Part shown: piece by piece, positions 26,017 to 37,052 of the stretch | How positions within the stretch are numbered: the stretch's first letter is position 1 | How the letters are laid out: each line of letters begins with the position of its first letter | DNA from: WHSW01 sp963742205 | GTDB taxonomy: Bacteria; Actinomycetota; Thermoleophilia; Solirubrobacterales; 70-9 | Reading direction: 5' to 3' | Assembly (NCBI GenBank): GCA_963742205.1 | Contig: CAVUKZ010000004.1 | Location: 186,001 to 250,000, forward strand | Length of the DNA stretch: 64,000 nucleotides | Program-made: the position numbers and the translations under genes | Notes under the pieces: generated by a model | Told to the model about the DNA's origin: nothing | Database searches by the model: none | What the model saw: only the letters and a program-made list of their open reading frames with translations

Positions 26017-28897
26017 CCGCCCGAACCGCCACTCGAACGCGGCCCCGGCATGGGCGGCCGCGATCCCGAGCTGGACGAGGCGGCGTGCGGCCTCGTAGCG
26101 CGGTCGCAGGTCGCCGCCCCAGTCGGCGACGCGGCGGTCGGTGGCGGCGAGCCGGCGGCGCGAGTAGCTGCGCAGGAAGCCTGGCCGTCCGCGCGGCGGC
26201 CGGCCCTCGTCGCGCTCGCGAACGATCCGGGCCAGCGCGCGGCCGCGGACGAAGTGGTGGCGCACGAGCCGCAGCGGATTGGTGCAGGGACTGCGGTGCA
26301 CGAGCGTGATCTCGCGGGCGCGATAGGCGCGATGGCCACGGCTCCAGAGCGCCTGGTTGAGGACCGTGTCCTCGCCGGCCCGCACGTCGTCGGGGAAGCC
26401 GCCGGTCTCGACGACGAACTGGCGCACGTACGAGCAGTGCGCGGGGGCGGCGGCGAGCTCGCCGGAGGGCCGGCCCGGCAGCGAGCTCGAGTGGTCGAGG
26501 AAGTACGAGGCCCAGCCGGACCGGGTCTCGGTGCCGTTGAGGATCGATCCCGTGACCATCGGCCAGCCCGCCTCGTGAGCGGCGATCCGGGCGGCGAGGC
26601 TTCCCTGCGGGAGCTCCACGTGCGACCCGGGGAACGAGACGTAGTCGCCGCGGGCCGCCCGCACGCCGGCGTTGCGGGCCCGGCCCGGAAGGGCCCGCTT
26701 GCCGAGGTCGATCAGGGTCACGTCCGGGAATTCGGCGGCGACCACCGCGGCGGTCCGGTCGGTGCCGCTCACCACCACGATGACCTCGAACGGCTCGTCG
26801 CACCGCTGCTGGACGACCGAGCGCACGGCCCGCTCGATCCGCGCCTCGTCGTTGTGGGAGATGACGATCGCCGACAGGCGCGGCGCCTCGAGGTCGAGGT
26901 CGTCCCCGGACATCCGGGCGCGGTTGCGACCCGCGAGCAGCACCGGCAGGCCCGGCGGCCGCGGCACCCAAGGTCGCACCGGGTCCGTCTCGAGGATGCG
27001 CTCGTAATCGCGCTGCCAGACCCGCCCGGGATCCGCCTGCTCGTACTTGCGCAAGCGCTCGCGCCGGCGGCCCTCGTCGAGCCCGGCCAGATGCTGGATC
27101 CGAACCGTCGTCGAGCGCCAGCGCGCGCGCGGGATCGAATCGGGGACGGGAACCAGGTGCAGGGTCTCGACCGGCAGCCGCATGCCCGGCTCGTGAGCGA
27201 ACATCCGGTACGCCCAGAGGTCGGCGCGGTCGTAGCGGTCCAGCGTCCCGATCATCCGGTGCACGCGGAAGCCGTAGGCGTCGCCCGGGATCGCGTCGCG
27301 GGCGGCGAAGCCTCGCAGGGCCGCCGCGTCGTCCGGATCGATGCGCTCGTCGGCGTCGACGAACACGACCCACTGCGGCTCGAGCTCGGAGGCCGCGTCG
27401 AGCAGGGCCTGGCGGTTGGCCGCGTCGTCCCAACCCGCGTAGCTGTCGCGCCGGGGGTTGCGGATCAGCTTGCGGACGAGCGGCGCCGTCGGCGAGCAGT
27501 TCCGCCGTTGCGTCGGTCGACCCGTCGTCGAGCGCGACCACGGCGTCGGCAAAGCGCTCGGCGCTCTCCAGGTAGCCCTCGAGGTCGGCCGCGCCGTTGC
27601 GGACGGCGAGCAGGCAGACGAGGAGTGGTCGGCTGGTGTCCGCCGCTTCCCGGCCACCCGCGGGCGGCGCCTTGGCGCCCCCGACGACGGCGAGGCCCGC
27701 CGGTCGCGGTGGCCACTCGACCAGGTGCTCGGGCGGCGGGGCGAGCATGGTCTCGGTGTGGGCGCGGTGCGCGCCGTCGGGGTCGGCGCGGTCGTATTTC
27801 GCGCGCCGCCGGTCCAGGCGTCCGGCCGATTCCAGGTGGCGCACGCGGATCGAGGTCCGCACCCACGCGCGACGGCTGACGTCGAGCGGCACGGGGTTCA
27901 GATGCAGGCGCTCCGCCGGCAGCGTCATCTCCTCGGCGCGCCCGAACAGGCGATAGACGTAGCGGGGGTTTGGGTCGACCCGTTCGCCCCAGGCCCGGTG
28001 CAGCTGCAGCCCGTAGGCCAGGCCCGCGATCGCGTCCGTGGCGAGGAACTGGCGCAGCGCCGCGGCGTCGTCGGGGTCGACCCGTTCGTCCACGTCGAGG
28101 AAGAGCAGCCAGTCGTAGTCGGTCGCGGCCGCGCGGTCGAGCAGGGCCTGGCGATTGGCCGCGTCGTCCCACGTCGGGGCTTCGGCCTCGCGCCGCAGCA
28201 CCTCGATCACTCGCGGGTGGGCGCGCAGCAGCTGCGCCGAGCCGTCGGCCGACCCGTCATCGAGCGCCAGGACGTCGGCGCTCAGGGCCTCGATCGAGCT
28301 CAGGTAGCCAGGCAGGTCCTCGGCGCCGTCGCGGATCGGCAGCAGGCAGAGCAGGGTCGGCTCCCGGCCGCGCTTCGGCGCGCCGCGCGGGGCCGAGGCC
28401 GCCAGCGCCACGAGCCGCTCCACGTCAACGTTCCCGGGACAGGCCTTGGCCGCGAACGCCTCGCGGTGGCCGATGACGTGCTCGCGGTCGATGGGGATCC
28501 CCCAGCGCTCGCCGGCCGCCGCGATCAGCGCCGCCGCCGCGGCGTACTGGGCGTCCGGACGCTCGACGTGCTCGGCGTCCCCGCCGTCCTCGAGCTCGAT
28601 CCCGATCGTCATCGGGTTGAGGTCGTCGCGACCCTGGGCGATGCTCGCCGTGGGGTCAAGGACGCGGCCGGCGTGCCGGGCCGCGTCGGTCTCGTCGACG
28701 AACTGCGCGACCCGGCCGTCGAGCCCGACGAGGTAGTGGGCGCTGACGCCGCTCTCGGGATCCGCAAACCAGTCCGCGGTGCCGGCGAAGGTTCCGGCCG
28801 TGGTGTGGACGACGATCGCCCGCGGCCTGTCGCCGCCGCGGCCTCGGGCGAAGTGCGGCGTGAAGAGGCGCTCGATCTCGCCGAAACCGGGGTCCAC
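25870..28897 (-). CDS. N-acetylmuramoyl-L-alanine amidase fused to three family 2 glycosyltransferase domains
   Basis: Very large fusion protein (~970-1009 residues repaired) from GTG 28897. Residues 1-165 are an amidase_2 domain with Zn ligands in VVHTTAG (His31), VIGHREAF (His144) and ACPG (Cys153). Residues ~180-400 and ~430-650 are two similar GT2 domains (ALDDGSADG/ALDDGSTDA, then LLFLDVDERVDPDDAAALR and VVFVDADERIDPDDAAALR), clearly a tandem duplication. Residues ~670-900 are a third GT2 domain (SAIVISHNDEARIERAVRSV). One extra base near 27488 changes frame inside GT2 number two. The stop at 25870 overlaps the deacetylase by 147 nt; a further one-base change would end it at 25982. Confidence 0.82.
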
Positions 28898-28940
28898 GTG
28901 CAGGGCGCGGAGGCTACTGTCGCGGGCTTAGAATCGACGC

Positions 28941-30043
28941 ACGGCGACCGAGCAGAACACCGATCCCGCCCAGCTCCCCGGCGTCGAGGCCTCCACGGCC
29001 CTCACGCCCGCCGAGCTGCAGCTGGCGACCCGCAACCACGGCCTGCCGCTCGAGGCGCTCGCCTACGACCTGACGCCGGCCGGGCTCCACTACCTGCTCA
29101 TCCACTACGACGTCCCGGTGGTCGACCCAGCGGCGTGGCGCCTGACGGTCGACGGTCGCGTCGCGAACGAGCTCTCGCTGTCGCTCGACGAACTGCGTGA
29201 GCGACCGGCGACGACCCTCGCGGTGACGATGGAATGTGCCGGCAACGGGCGCGCTCGCCTTGAGCCGCGTCCAATCAGCCAGCCGTGGCTGCTGGAGGCG
29301 GTCGGGAACGCGGAGTGGACGGGCGTCCGGCTCGCCGACCTGCTCGACGAGGCCGGGGTGCAGGACGGCGCGGTCGAGGTCCTCTTCCGAGGGCTCGACC
29401 GTGGCGTCGAGGGCGGAGAGGAGCAGCAGTACGAGCGCAGCCTCACCCTCGCCGAGGCCCGCCGCGACGAGATCCTGCTCGCCCACTCGATGAACGGCCA
29501 GCCGCTGCCGCCCCAGCACGGGTTCCCGCTCCGCCTGATCGTCCCGGGCTGGTACGGGATGACGAGCGTCAAGTGGCTCGAGGCGATCACGGTCCTCGAC
29601 CGGCCGTTCGAGGGCTACCAGCAAGCTCGGGCTACCGCTTCCGCCAGTCCCCGGACGAGGACGGCGTCCCGGTCGACCGGATCCAGCCGCGCTCGCTGAT
29701 GGTCCCGCCGGGGATTCCCGAGTTCGCCACGCGTGATCGCCACCTCGAGCCCGGGCCGACCACCGTCAGGGGTCGCGCCTGGTCGGGCCGCGGCACCATC
29801 CGGCGGGTCGAAATCAGCGTCGACGGCGGCGAGACCTGGGCCGACGCCCGGCTGCGCCCACAGCCGTCGCGGTGGTCGTGGGTCGGCTGGGAATGGGACT
29901 GGGACGCGAATGAGCCCGGCGACTACGAGGTGTGCTGCCGCGCCACCGATTCGGAGGGCAACGAGCAGCCGCTCGACGCGCCGTGGAACCTCGGCGGCTA
30001 CGCCAACAACGAGGTCCAGCGGGTTTCGGTCACCGTCGCCTAG
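28941..30043 (+). CDS. Sulfite-oxidase-type molybdopterin oxidoreductase, frameshifted, start unresolved
   Basis: ~366-residue sulfite oxidase family enzyme. The molybdenum Cys is in TMECAGNGR, 'GVRLADLLDEAG', HGFPLRLIVPGWYGMTSVKW and RSLMVPPGIPEF are family blocks, and the C-terminal Mo-co dimerisation domain follows (VEISVDGGETW). The frame changes once at about 29620, between FEGYQQ and GYRFRQSPDEDG. The coding frame is open back to 28931 without ATG, GTG or TTG before 29118; an ACG at 28941 sits where the start is expected. No signal peptide is apparent. The electron acceptor is unknown. Confidence 0.8.
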
Positions 30044-30158
30044 CGCTGGCGGCCCGCCCGCCCGCGTCTCGAGAACGGGTCGGCCTCGGACGGTTCTCAC
30101 CGTTCGCCGATCATCGAAATGCTTGTCGCCCGGGGCCGCGACCGCGAGGGTCACGCCC

Positions 30159-30548
30159 ATGCGATTGGTCGCAAGTCCCCCCGGGCAGCCCTTCCAGGCG
30201 CCTGAGTCCGAGCCGGAGTTCGAGTCCTCGGCGGCCTTCGGCCCCGGGCGGCGCTACTGGACGATGTCCGGGCGGGTCTTGATCAGCGACGGCCAGTTGC
30301 TGTTGGTGATGCCCGAGGACAACGGCGAGCCGGCTCGGCTCGTGGTCTCGGCCTCCGTGGACGATGTGGAGGTCGAGTCGAAGCCCTGGTGGTCGTTCGG
30401 GACGGGCCTCTACCTGAACATCCAGGGCGATCACTACACGGTCGAGCCGAGCTCGTTCTACCCCGCCGCCTCGGTCGGGAAGGTCCGCCGTGCGCGCGAC
30501 TCGGCCCGTGACCTCGAGACGGCCCTGGCCCGCGCCGCGGGCCGATGA
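30159..30548 (+). CDS. Protein of unknown function (129 aa)
   Basis: ATG 30159 gives MRLVASPPGQPFQAPESEPE.. with a beta-rich middle (RVLISDGQLLLVMPEDNGEP) and a helical charged tail. No domain is recognised. It follows the molybdoenzyme after 115 nt and precedes the SDR gene. Codon use fits neighbours. Confidence 0.6.
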   Translation: MRLVASPPGQPFQAPESEPEFESSAAFGPGRRYWTMSGRVLISDGQLLLVMPEDNGEPARLVVSASVDDVEVESKPWWSFGTGLYLNIQGDHYTVEPSSFYPAASVGKVRRARDSARDLETALARAAGR

Positions 30549-30603
30549 GTTTGGGCGCAGCGACCAGTCCCTTCTCCTGACCCCGATACAGAGGAGGCAG
30601 GAC

Positions 30604-31359
30604 ATGCTGCTCGACGAGCGCACGGCGATCATCTACGGCGGGGGCGGCGCGCTCGGGAGCGCGGTGGCAAAGGCGTTTGCGCGCGAGGGCGCCACGGTGC
30701 ACCTGGCCGGTCGCACGCGCGCGACGCTCGAGGCGGTGGCGGACTCGATCGACGGCGACGCCCGCGTCGCGGTTGTGGACGCCATGGACGAGGCCGCGGT
30801 GGAGGCGCATGCGGACGAGGTCGTCGCCGACTCGGGCAGGATCGACATCTCCTTCAACCTGATCACCCACCCGTTCACCCACGGTGTGCCGCTGATCGAG
30901 ATGGAGGTCGACGACCTCATGGCCCCGGTCGAGACGGCGGCGCGCTCGACCTTCATCACCGCCCGCGCGGCGGGGCGGCGGATGGTCAAGCGGAAGTCGG
31001 GCGTGATCCTGGCGTTCGGCGGCTCCGCCGACCGGCGCGGCCCGGATCGCGATTACCTCCTCGGCGGCACGCAGATGGCCTTCGACGCAATCGAGACCTT
31101 GCGCCGCGCGTTCGCCGTCGAGCTCGGCCCGCAGGGAATCCGCTTCGTCACGCTGGCCAGCAGCGGTGTCCCGGACACGTTGCCGCCCGGCATGGACGCC
31201 GCTGACGAGATCCGCGAGCTGATCGAGGGGACAACGATCACCGGCCGCGCCGCGGACCTCGAGGACGTCGGCAACGCCGCTGTGTTCGCCGCCAGCGACT
31301 GGGCGCGCAGCGTCACCGCGGCGACGGTGAACATCAGCGCCGGGGCGATCATCGACTAG
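30604..31359 (+). CDS. SDR-family protein lacking the catalytic lysine
   Basis: 251-residue short-chain dehydrogenase fold: NAD(P) loop YGGGGALGSAVAKAFAREG and 'LAGRTRATLEAV' are typical. The usual YxxxK is replaced: after AFGGSADRRGPDRDY the sequence is LLGGTQ, so the Tyr may be present but Lys is not. It may be a non-catalytic or atypical member. A strong ribosome site (AGAGGAGG) precedes ATG 30604. It lies upstream of the lactate permease operon with an 84-nt gap. Confidence 0.82.
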   Translation: MLLDERTAIIYGGGGALGSAVAKAFAREGATVHLAGRTRATLEAVADSIDGDARVAVVDAMDEAAVEAHADEVVADSGRIDISFNLITHPFTHGVPLIEMEVDDLMAPVETAARSTFITARAAGRRMVKRKSGVILAFGGSADRRGPDRDYLLGGTQMAFDAIETLRRAFAVELGPQGIRFVTLASSGVPDTLPPGMDAADEIRELIEGTTITGRAADLEDVGNAAVFAASDWARSVTAATVNISAGAIID

Positions 31360-31443
31360 GGCACGCGCTCCGCGTCGAACGCCGCGTTTATTTCGCCCGC
31401 GCCCGGGAACGGGATGTGTCGGGACAGACGAGGGAGGAGAGAC

Positions 31444-33156
31444 GTGTACGAGCAGGTCTTCAACCCGGTCGGCGATTCGCTGGGTCTCAGCACGATTTTC
31501 GCGGCGCTGCCGCTGATCACACTGTTCGTCCTGCTCGGCGGCTTTCGGGTTACCGCTTGGCTCTCGGGCCTGATCTCGCTCGGCGTGGCGATCGCAGTTG
31601 CCGTGATCGCCTACGACGTGCCATTCGGGCAGTCGCTCGACATGGGCGCGGAGGGGGCGGCCTTCGGGCTGTTCCCGATCATGTGGATCGTCGTCAACGC
31701 GATCTGGATTTACAACATGACCGAGATGACGGGGCACTTCGCGGTGCTCCGCCGGTCTTTTGCGGCGATCTCCGACGACAAGCGGATCCAGGCCGTGATC
31801 ATCGCGTTCTCGTTCGGAGCTCTGATCGAGGGTCTGGCCGGCTTCGGCACCCCGGTGGCGATCACCTCGGTGATGCTGTTGGCGCTCGGCTTCAAGCCGC
31901 TCAAGGCCGCGGCGCTGGCGCTGATCGGCAACACCGCGCCGGTCGCGTTCGGCTCGATCGCGACGCCGATCGTCACCTTGGCGGGACAGACCGAGCTGCC
32001 CATCGACGACCTGGGCTCGATGGTCGGCCGCCAGACGCCGTTCCTGGCGCTGATCGTGCCGCTGATCCTGGTCGCAGTGGTGGACGGCAAGCGCGGCATG
32101 CGCCAGACCTGGCCGGCCGCGATGGTCGCCGGGGTCACGTTCGCGATCGCGCAGTTCGTGTGCTCCAACTACGTCTCGGTGGAGCTCACCGACATCATCG
32201 CCGCGCTGGTCTCGACCTTCGCGCTGGTCGGCTTCCTGCGCGTCTGGAAGCCCTCGGAGCCGCTCGCCACCGAGGCCACGAGCGGGCCGCTGCCGACGAT
32301 CGCCGGCGCCTCGGCCCACGACCCGGCGCTGGAGCGCAGCGTGCGCCTGCGCGACCAGTCGGCCGAGGAGGACACGACGCGGGAGAAGCTCCAGGCCTTC
32401 GCGCCGTACATCATCATCGTCGCCGTCTTCGCGCTCGCGAAGCTGGTCGACCCGATCGAGCGCTTCCTGTTCGAGTTCGGCGGCGGCACGGCCTTCAACA
32501 ACGCCGACGCGAAGACGCCCAACGGCTTCGAATGGCCGGGACTCAACGTGGTCGACCCCAGCGGCGAGGCGCCGTCGGCCGCCACGTTCGGGTTCTCGTT
32601 CTGGGACACGCCTGGGACGATCGTGCTCCTCTGCGGCCTGCTGACGATCCCGATCCTGCGGATCAACATCGGCGACGCCGTGCGCGCCTACGGTCGCACC
32701 CTGCGACAGCTGGCAACGGCGATCGTCACCGTCGCGGCGGTGCTGGGCCTCGCCTACGTGATGAACCTGAGCGGCATGACGACCACGATCGGCCGCTGGA
32801 TCGCGGGCGCGGGAGACGCCTTCGCCTTCCTCTCGCCGATCATCGGCTGGTTGGGGGTGGCGATCACCGGCTCCGACACGTCCTCGAACGCGCTCTTCGG
32901 CGCGCTCCAGGTCGAGGCCGCGAAGGGGGCCGGGCTCTCGGATGTGCTCATGGCCTCCGCGAACAGCTCCGGCGGCGTCCTCGGCAAGATGATCTCGCCG
33001 CAGAACCTGGCGATCGGAGCCGCCGCCGTCGGCCTGGCCGGGAAGGAGGGGGACATCTTCCGCCGGGTGTTGTTCTGGAGCATCGTGATGCTGCTGGTGA
33101 TGTGCGTCCTCGTCTACCTGCAGTCCACTGCCTTACTGTCCTGGATGGTTGTCTGA
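31444..33156 (+). CDS. lctP: L-lactate/glycolate permease (LctP family)
   Basis: 570-residue membrane carrier with about 12-14 helices, importing lactate or glycolate with protons. Family blocks FGTPVAITSVMLLALGF, 'APVAFGSIATPIVTLAGQT' and GVAITGSDTSSNALFGALQ are clear. GAGGGAGGAG precedes GTG 31444. It overlaps glcD by 8 nt and heads lctP-glcDEF-aceB, so its substrate is likely glycolate and/or lactate. Confidence 0.92.
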   Translation: MYEQVFNPVGDSLGLSTIFAALPLITLFVLLGGFRVTAWLSGLISLGVAIAVAVIAYDVPFGQSLDMGAEGAAFGLFPIMWIVVNAIWIYNMTEMTGHFAVLRRSFAAISDDKRIQAVIIAFSFGALIEGLAGFGTPVAITSVMLLALGFKPLKAAALALIGNTAPVAFGSIATPIVTLAGQTELPIDDLGSMVGRQTPFLALIVPLILVAVVDGKRGMRQTWPAAMVAGVTFAIAQFVCSNYVSVELTDIIAALVSTFALVGFLRVWKPSEPLATEATSGPLPTIAGASAHDPALERSVRLRDQSAEEDTTREKLQAFAPYIIIVAVFALAKLVDPIERFLFEFGGGTAFNNADAKTPNGFEWPGLNVVDPSGEAPSAATFGFSFWDTPGTIVLLCGLLTIPILRINIGDAVRAYGRTLRQLATAIVTVAAVLGLAYVMNLSGMTTTIGRWIAGAGDAFAFLSPIIGWLGVAITGSDTSSNALFGALQVEAAKGAGLSDVLMASANSSGGVLGKMISPQNLAIGAAAVGLAGKEGDIFRRVLFWSIVMLLVMCVLVYLQSTALLSWMVV

Positions 33157-34606
33157 CGGGCCCGACACGCTGATCGCAAAGCTGCGCTCGATCTGTGGCG
33201 CCGAGCACGTCTACACGCACCCGCACCAGCTGAAGACCTACGAGTCCGACGGCCTGCTCCAGTACGCGCAGAAGCCGGCGGCCGCGGTGCTGCCCGGCTC
33301 GGCCGATGAGGTGCGACGCGTCGTGAGCGCGTGCCACGACGCGGGCGTGCCCTGGGTCGCGCGCGGCGCGGGCACCGGGCTCTCCGGCGGCGCCCTGCCG
33401 GTGAAGGAGGGGGTGCTGATCGCGGTCTCGCGGATGCGCCGCGTGATCGAGGTCGACCTGCCGAACCAACGGGTGGTCGTCGAGCCGGGGGTCACCAACC
33501 TCGACGTCTCGGCCGCGGTCGGCCCGGACCACTTCTATCCGCCCGACCCGTCGAGCCAGATCGTGTGCTCGATCGGCGGCAACGTGGCCGAGAACTCCGG
33601 CGGCGCGCACTGCTTCAAGTACGGCTTCACCACCAACTACGTCACCGGGCTCGAGCTCGTGCTGCCCGACGGCGAGCTCGTGCAGGTCGGTGGCAAGGAG
33701 CTCGACCGGCCCGGCTATGACCTGCTGGGCGCCTTCGTCGGCTCCGAGGGGACGCTGGGTGTGGCGACGAAGATCTGGCTGCGGGTGATCCCGAAGCCGG
33801 AGACGGTGCGCACGCTCGTCGCCTTCTTCGAGCACACCGGCGACGCGGGGGAGGCCGTGTCGGCGATCGTCTCGGGCGGGATCGTCCCGGGAGCGATCGA
33901 GATGATGGACCGGCTGGCGATCGAGGCGGCCGAGGGGGCCACGCACGCCGGCTATCCCACGGACGCGGGAGCAGCGCTGGTGGTCGAGCTCGACGGCGCC
34001 GAGGCCGAGTGCCAGGTGCGCTTCGACGAGGTCGTGGAGGTCTGCGAGCAGGCCGGGGCGACCGGCGTCCGGGTCGCCCAGGACGAGGCCGAGCGGGAGC
34101 TCATCTGGCGCGCGCGGAAGGCGGCGTTCGCGGCGATGGGGCGGATCGCGCCCAATTACTACGTCCAGGACAGCGTCATCCCGCGCACCCGGCTCCCGGA
34201 GGTCCTGCGGCGTATCGACGAGCTCGCCGACGAGTACGGGCTCAAGGTCGCCAACGTCTTTCACGCCGGCGACGGGAACCTGCACCCGCTCGTGCTCTAC
34301 GACGGCGCGAAGGACGGCGACCCCGAGCGGGCCGAGGAGCTCGCCGGGCTGATCGTCAAGGCGTGCGTCGACGCGGGAGGCTCGATCACCGGCGAGCACG
34401 GGGTCGGGGTGGACAAGAAGCGCTACATGCCGTCGATGTTCTCCGAGCCCGACCTGGCGACGTTCCAGCTTCTGCGCTGCGCGTTCGATCCCGAGGGGAT
34501 GGCGAACCCGGAGAAGGTGATGCCGACCCCGCGCCTCTGTGGGGAGGTCCCGGGCCCCTATCGCCAGCATCCGCTCGAGGCCGCCGGGATCGCGGAGCGC
34601 TTCTGA
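33149..34606 (+). CDS. glcD: Glycolate oxidase FAD subunit GlcD
   Basis: 485-residue FAD-linked 2-hydroxyacid dehydrogenase, the catalytic part of glycolate oxidase. FAD binding: GAGTGLSGGALPVKEGVLIA and SIGGNVAENSGG. The C-terminal substrate domain has FHAGDGNLHPLVLYD and GEHGVGVDKKRYM. It starts at TTG 33149 within the end of lctP, and glcE follows with no gap. It turns glycolate into glyoxylate with GlcE and GlcF. Confidence 0.95.
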   Translation: MSDGPDTLIAKLRSICGAEHVYTHPHQLKTYESDGLLQYAQKPAAAVLPGSADEVRRVVSACHDAGVPWVARGAGTGLSGGALPVKEGVLIAVSRMRRVIEVDLPNQRVVVEPGVTNLDVSAAVGPDHFYPPDPSSQIVCSIGGNVAENSGGAHCFKYGFTTNYVTGLELVLPDGELVQVGGKELDRPGYDLLGAFVGSEGTLGVATKIWLRVIPKPETVRTLVAFFEHTGDAGEAVSAIVSGGIVPGAIEMMDRLAIEAAEGATHAGYPTDAGAALVVELDGAEAECQVRFDEVVEVCEQAGATGVRVAQDEAERELIWRARKAAFAAMGRIAPNYYVQDSVIPRTRLPEVLRRIDELADEYGLKVANVFHAGDGNLHPLVLYDGAKDGDPERAEELAGLIVKACVDAGGSITGEHGVGVDKKRYMPSMFSEPDLATFQLLRCAFDPEGMANPEKVMPTPRLCGEVPGPYRQHPLEAAGIAERF

Positions 34607-35761
34607 ATGGCCTCCGAGACCGTGACCCGCGAGTCCCCGGCCTCGCAGGAGGACGCCGCCGCGCTCCTGCGCCGCTGCGACGACGAGGGCCTACACGTGT
34701 GCCCGGTCGGGGCGGGCACGAAGCTCGGCTGGGGCGGCGTCGGCGAGCCGGCCGAGGTCGAGCTGTCGACGGCGGCGATGGCTGACATCGTCGAGCACAA
34801 CGAGGGCGACCTGACGGCGATTCTCGACGCGGGCGTCCCGCTGGCCGCGGCGCAGGCGCGCTTCGCCCAGGCCGACCAGATGCTGGCGCTGGACCCCCCG
34901 CTCGGCCCGGACCGGGCGGCGACGATCGGCGGCGTCGTCGCGACCGGCGACTCGGGCCCGCTGCGCCACCGCTACGGGGCGCCGCGCGACCTTGTCGTCG
35001 GCATGACGATGGCGCTGGCCGACGGCACGGTCGCCAAGGCGGGCGGCAAGGTGATCAAGAACGTCGCGGGCTATGACCTGGCGAAGCTGTTCGCGGGCTC
35101 GTTCGGCACCCTCGGCGTGATCCTCCGCGTCGCCGTGCGGCTGCACCCGCTGGCGGATACGCGTGTGACCCTGCGGTTCGAGACCGGGAGTGGGGAGGAC
35201 CTGGGGGCCGTCGCCGCCGCCCTCTCGCACGCGCACCTGGAGATGGAGGCGCTCGATGTGAGCTGGGGCCAGAGCGCGGGCGCCGTGCTCGCGCGGTTCG
35301 CGGGCGCGGCCGCCTACGAACAGGCCGAGGCGGCGGCCGAGCTCGCGCCGGCCGGCGAGCTGGTCACCGACGACGAGGAGCTGTGGGCGCGCCACCGGGC
35401 GCTGCAGCGTTCACCGGGCGGTGTGGTGGTGAGGGTCTCCGGCCTGCAGGCCGAGCTGGCGCGGGTCGTGGGCGAGGCCGAGCGCCTCGGGGGCACGATG
35501 GTGGGCCGGGCGGCGCTCGGGATCTCGTGGCTTGGATTCGACGGCCTCGACGACGAGGCGGCCGTCGCCGCGGTCGGCGAGCTGCGCGAGCGGCTCGCCC
35601 CGGCGCCGTGCGTGGTGCTCGACGCACCCGAGGCTGTGCGCGCCGGGCTGGACGTCTGGGACGACGACGACCCCGGCCGCCTCGCGCTCACCCGACGGGT
35701 GAAGGAGCGGTTCGATCCGCGCCGGACGATGCGGCCCGGCGTCTTCGTGGGGGGCATCTGA
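34607..35761 (+). CDS. glcE: Glycolate oxidase FAD-binding subunit GlcE
   Basis: 384-residue second FAD-binding subunit. It has the FAD_binding_4 segments GAGTKLGWGG, ATIGGVVATGDSGPLRHRYG and GGKVIKNVAGYDLAKLFAGS, but lacks the long catalytic C-terminus of GlcD, as expected for GlcE. It begins directly after glcD's stop; its own TGA overlaps the glcF ATG by one base. Confidence 0.93.
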   Translation: MASETVTRESPASQEDAAALLRRCDDEGLHVCPVGAGTKLGWGGVGEPAEVELSTAAMADIVEHNEGDLTAILDAGVPLAAAQARFAQADQMLALDPPLGPDRAATIGGVVATGDSGPLRHRYGAPRDLVVGMTMALADGTVAKAGGKVIKNVAGYDLAKLFAGSFGTLGVILRVAVRLHPLADTRVTLRFETGSGEDLGAVAAALSHAHLEMEALDVSWGQSAGAVLARFAGAAAYEQAEAAAELAPAGELVTDDEELWARHRALQRSPGGVVVRVSGLQAELARVVGEAERLGGTMVGRAALGISWLGFDGLDDEAAVAAVGELRERLAPAPCVVLDAPEAVRAGLDVWDDDDPGRLALTRRVKERFDPRRTMRPGVFVGGI

Positions 35762-37052
35762 TGGCGGGCTCGCGCGCCTTCGACGACGTCCGCCCGCCGA
35801 GCCCCGACCTGATCGACGACTGCGTCCACTGCGGCTTCTGCCTCGAGACCTGTCCCACCTACGCGCTCTGGAGCGAGGAGATGGACTCGCCGCGCGGCCG
35901 GATCGTGCTCATGCGCGCCGGGCTCGAGGACGGCAGCGAGATGTCGACCGAGCTCGTCACGCATATCGACCAGTGCCTCGGCTGCATGGCCTGCGTCACC
36001 GCCTGCCCGTCCGGCGTTCAGTACGACAAGCTGATCGAGGACACGAGGGCTCAGGTCGAGCGCAACGCCGACAGGACGCCCGCCGACCGCGCCTTCCGGC
36101 GCCTCGTGTTCGAGACCTTCACCCATCCCGGCCGGCTGCGCGCGCTCGCGCCGCTGCTGGCCGGCGCCCGGCGGCTGGGCCTGGACCGCGCCGCCGCGCG
36201 CAGCAAGGCGTTGGGGCGCTTCCCGCGCCTGCGCGCGCTCGCGGGCCTCACGCCCGAGACCAAGCTGGGCTCGGCGCTGCGGCCGTTGCCGTCGCGCTTT
36301 GCGGCGCGTGGCACGGCGCGGGGTCGGGTCGGCCTGCTTCAGGGCTGCGTGCAGCGGGTCTTCTTCCGCGACGTGAACCTGGCGACGGCCCGGGTGCTCG
36401 CGGCGGAGGGCTTCGAGGTCGAGGCCGTGAGCGAGCCGCGCTGCTGCGGTGCGCTGCAGCTCCACTCGGGCTATGACGCCGAGGCGACCGGGCTCGCCAA
36501 GCGGACGATCGCGGCGTTCGAGAGCTACGACGTCGTCGCCGTCAACGCGGCCGGCTGCGGCTCGGCGATGAAGGACTACGGGCACCTGCTGCGCGACGAC
36601 CCAGAGTGGGCCGAGCGCGCGGCGGCCTTCTCGAGCCGGGTGCGGGACGTGACCGAGCTCCTGGCCGAAGCGGGCGCGCAGGCGCCGCGTCACCCGGTGC
36701 CGCTCCGGGCCGCCTACCACGACGCCTGCCACCTGGCGCACGCCCAGGGCGTGCGCTCGCAGCCGCGCGAGCTCCTGCGGCAAATTCCCGAGCTCGAGCT
36801 GCTCGAGCCCGCCGAGTGGGAGCTGTGCTGCGGGTCCGCGGGCGTCTACAACATGCTCCAGCCCGAGCCCGCGGCCGAGCTCGGCGAGCGCAAGGCTCGC
36901 AACCTCCTGGACACCGGCGCCGAGGCGGTGATCGCGGGCAACCCGGGCTGCGCGCTGCAGATCGCCGCCCACAGCGAGCGTTTGGGGAGGCGTCTCTCGG
37001 TCTACCACCCAATGGAGCTGTTGTTGATGTCGATCGAGGGAGGACGGCCGAG

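Noticed and set aside
30283..32319. 678-codon open frame antisense to SDR and lctP
   Set aside because: Same GC shadow effect; low-complexity Arg/Asp/His product across two well-supported genes.
35314..37008. 564-codon open frame antisense to glcE/glcF
   Set aside because: Covers two conserved glycolate oxidase subunits and shows no protein-like features.
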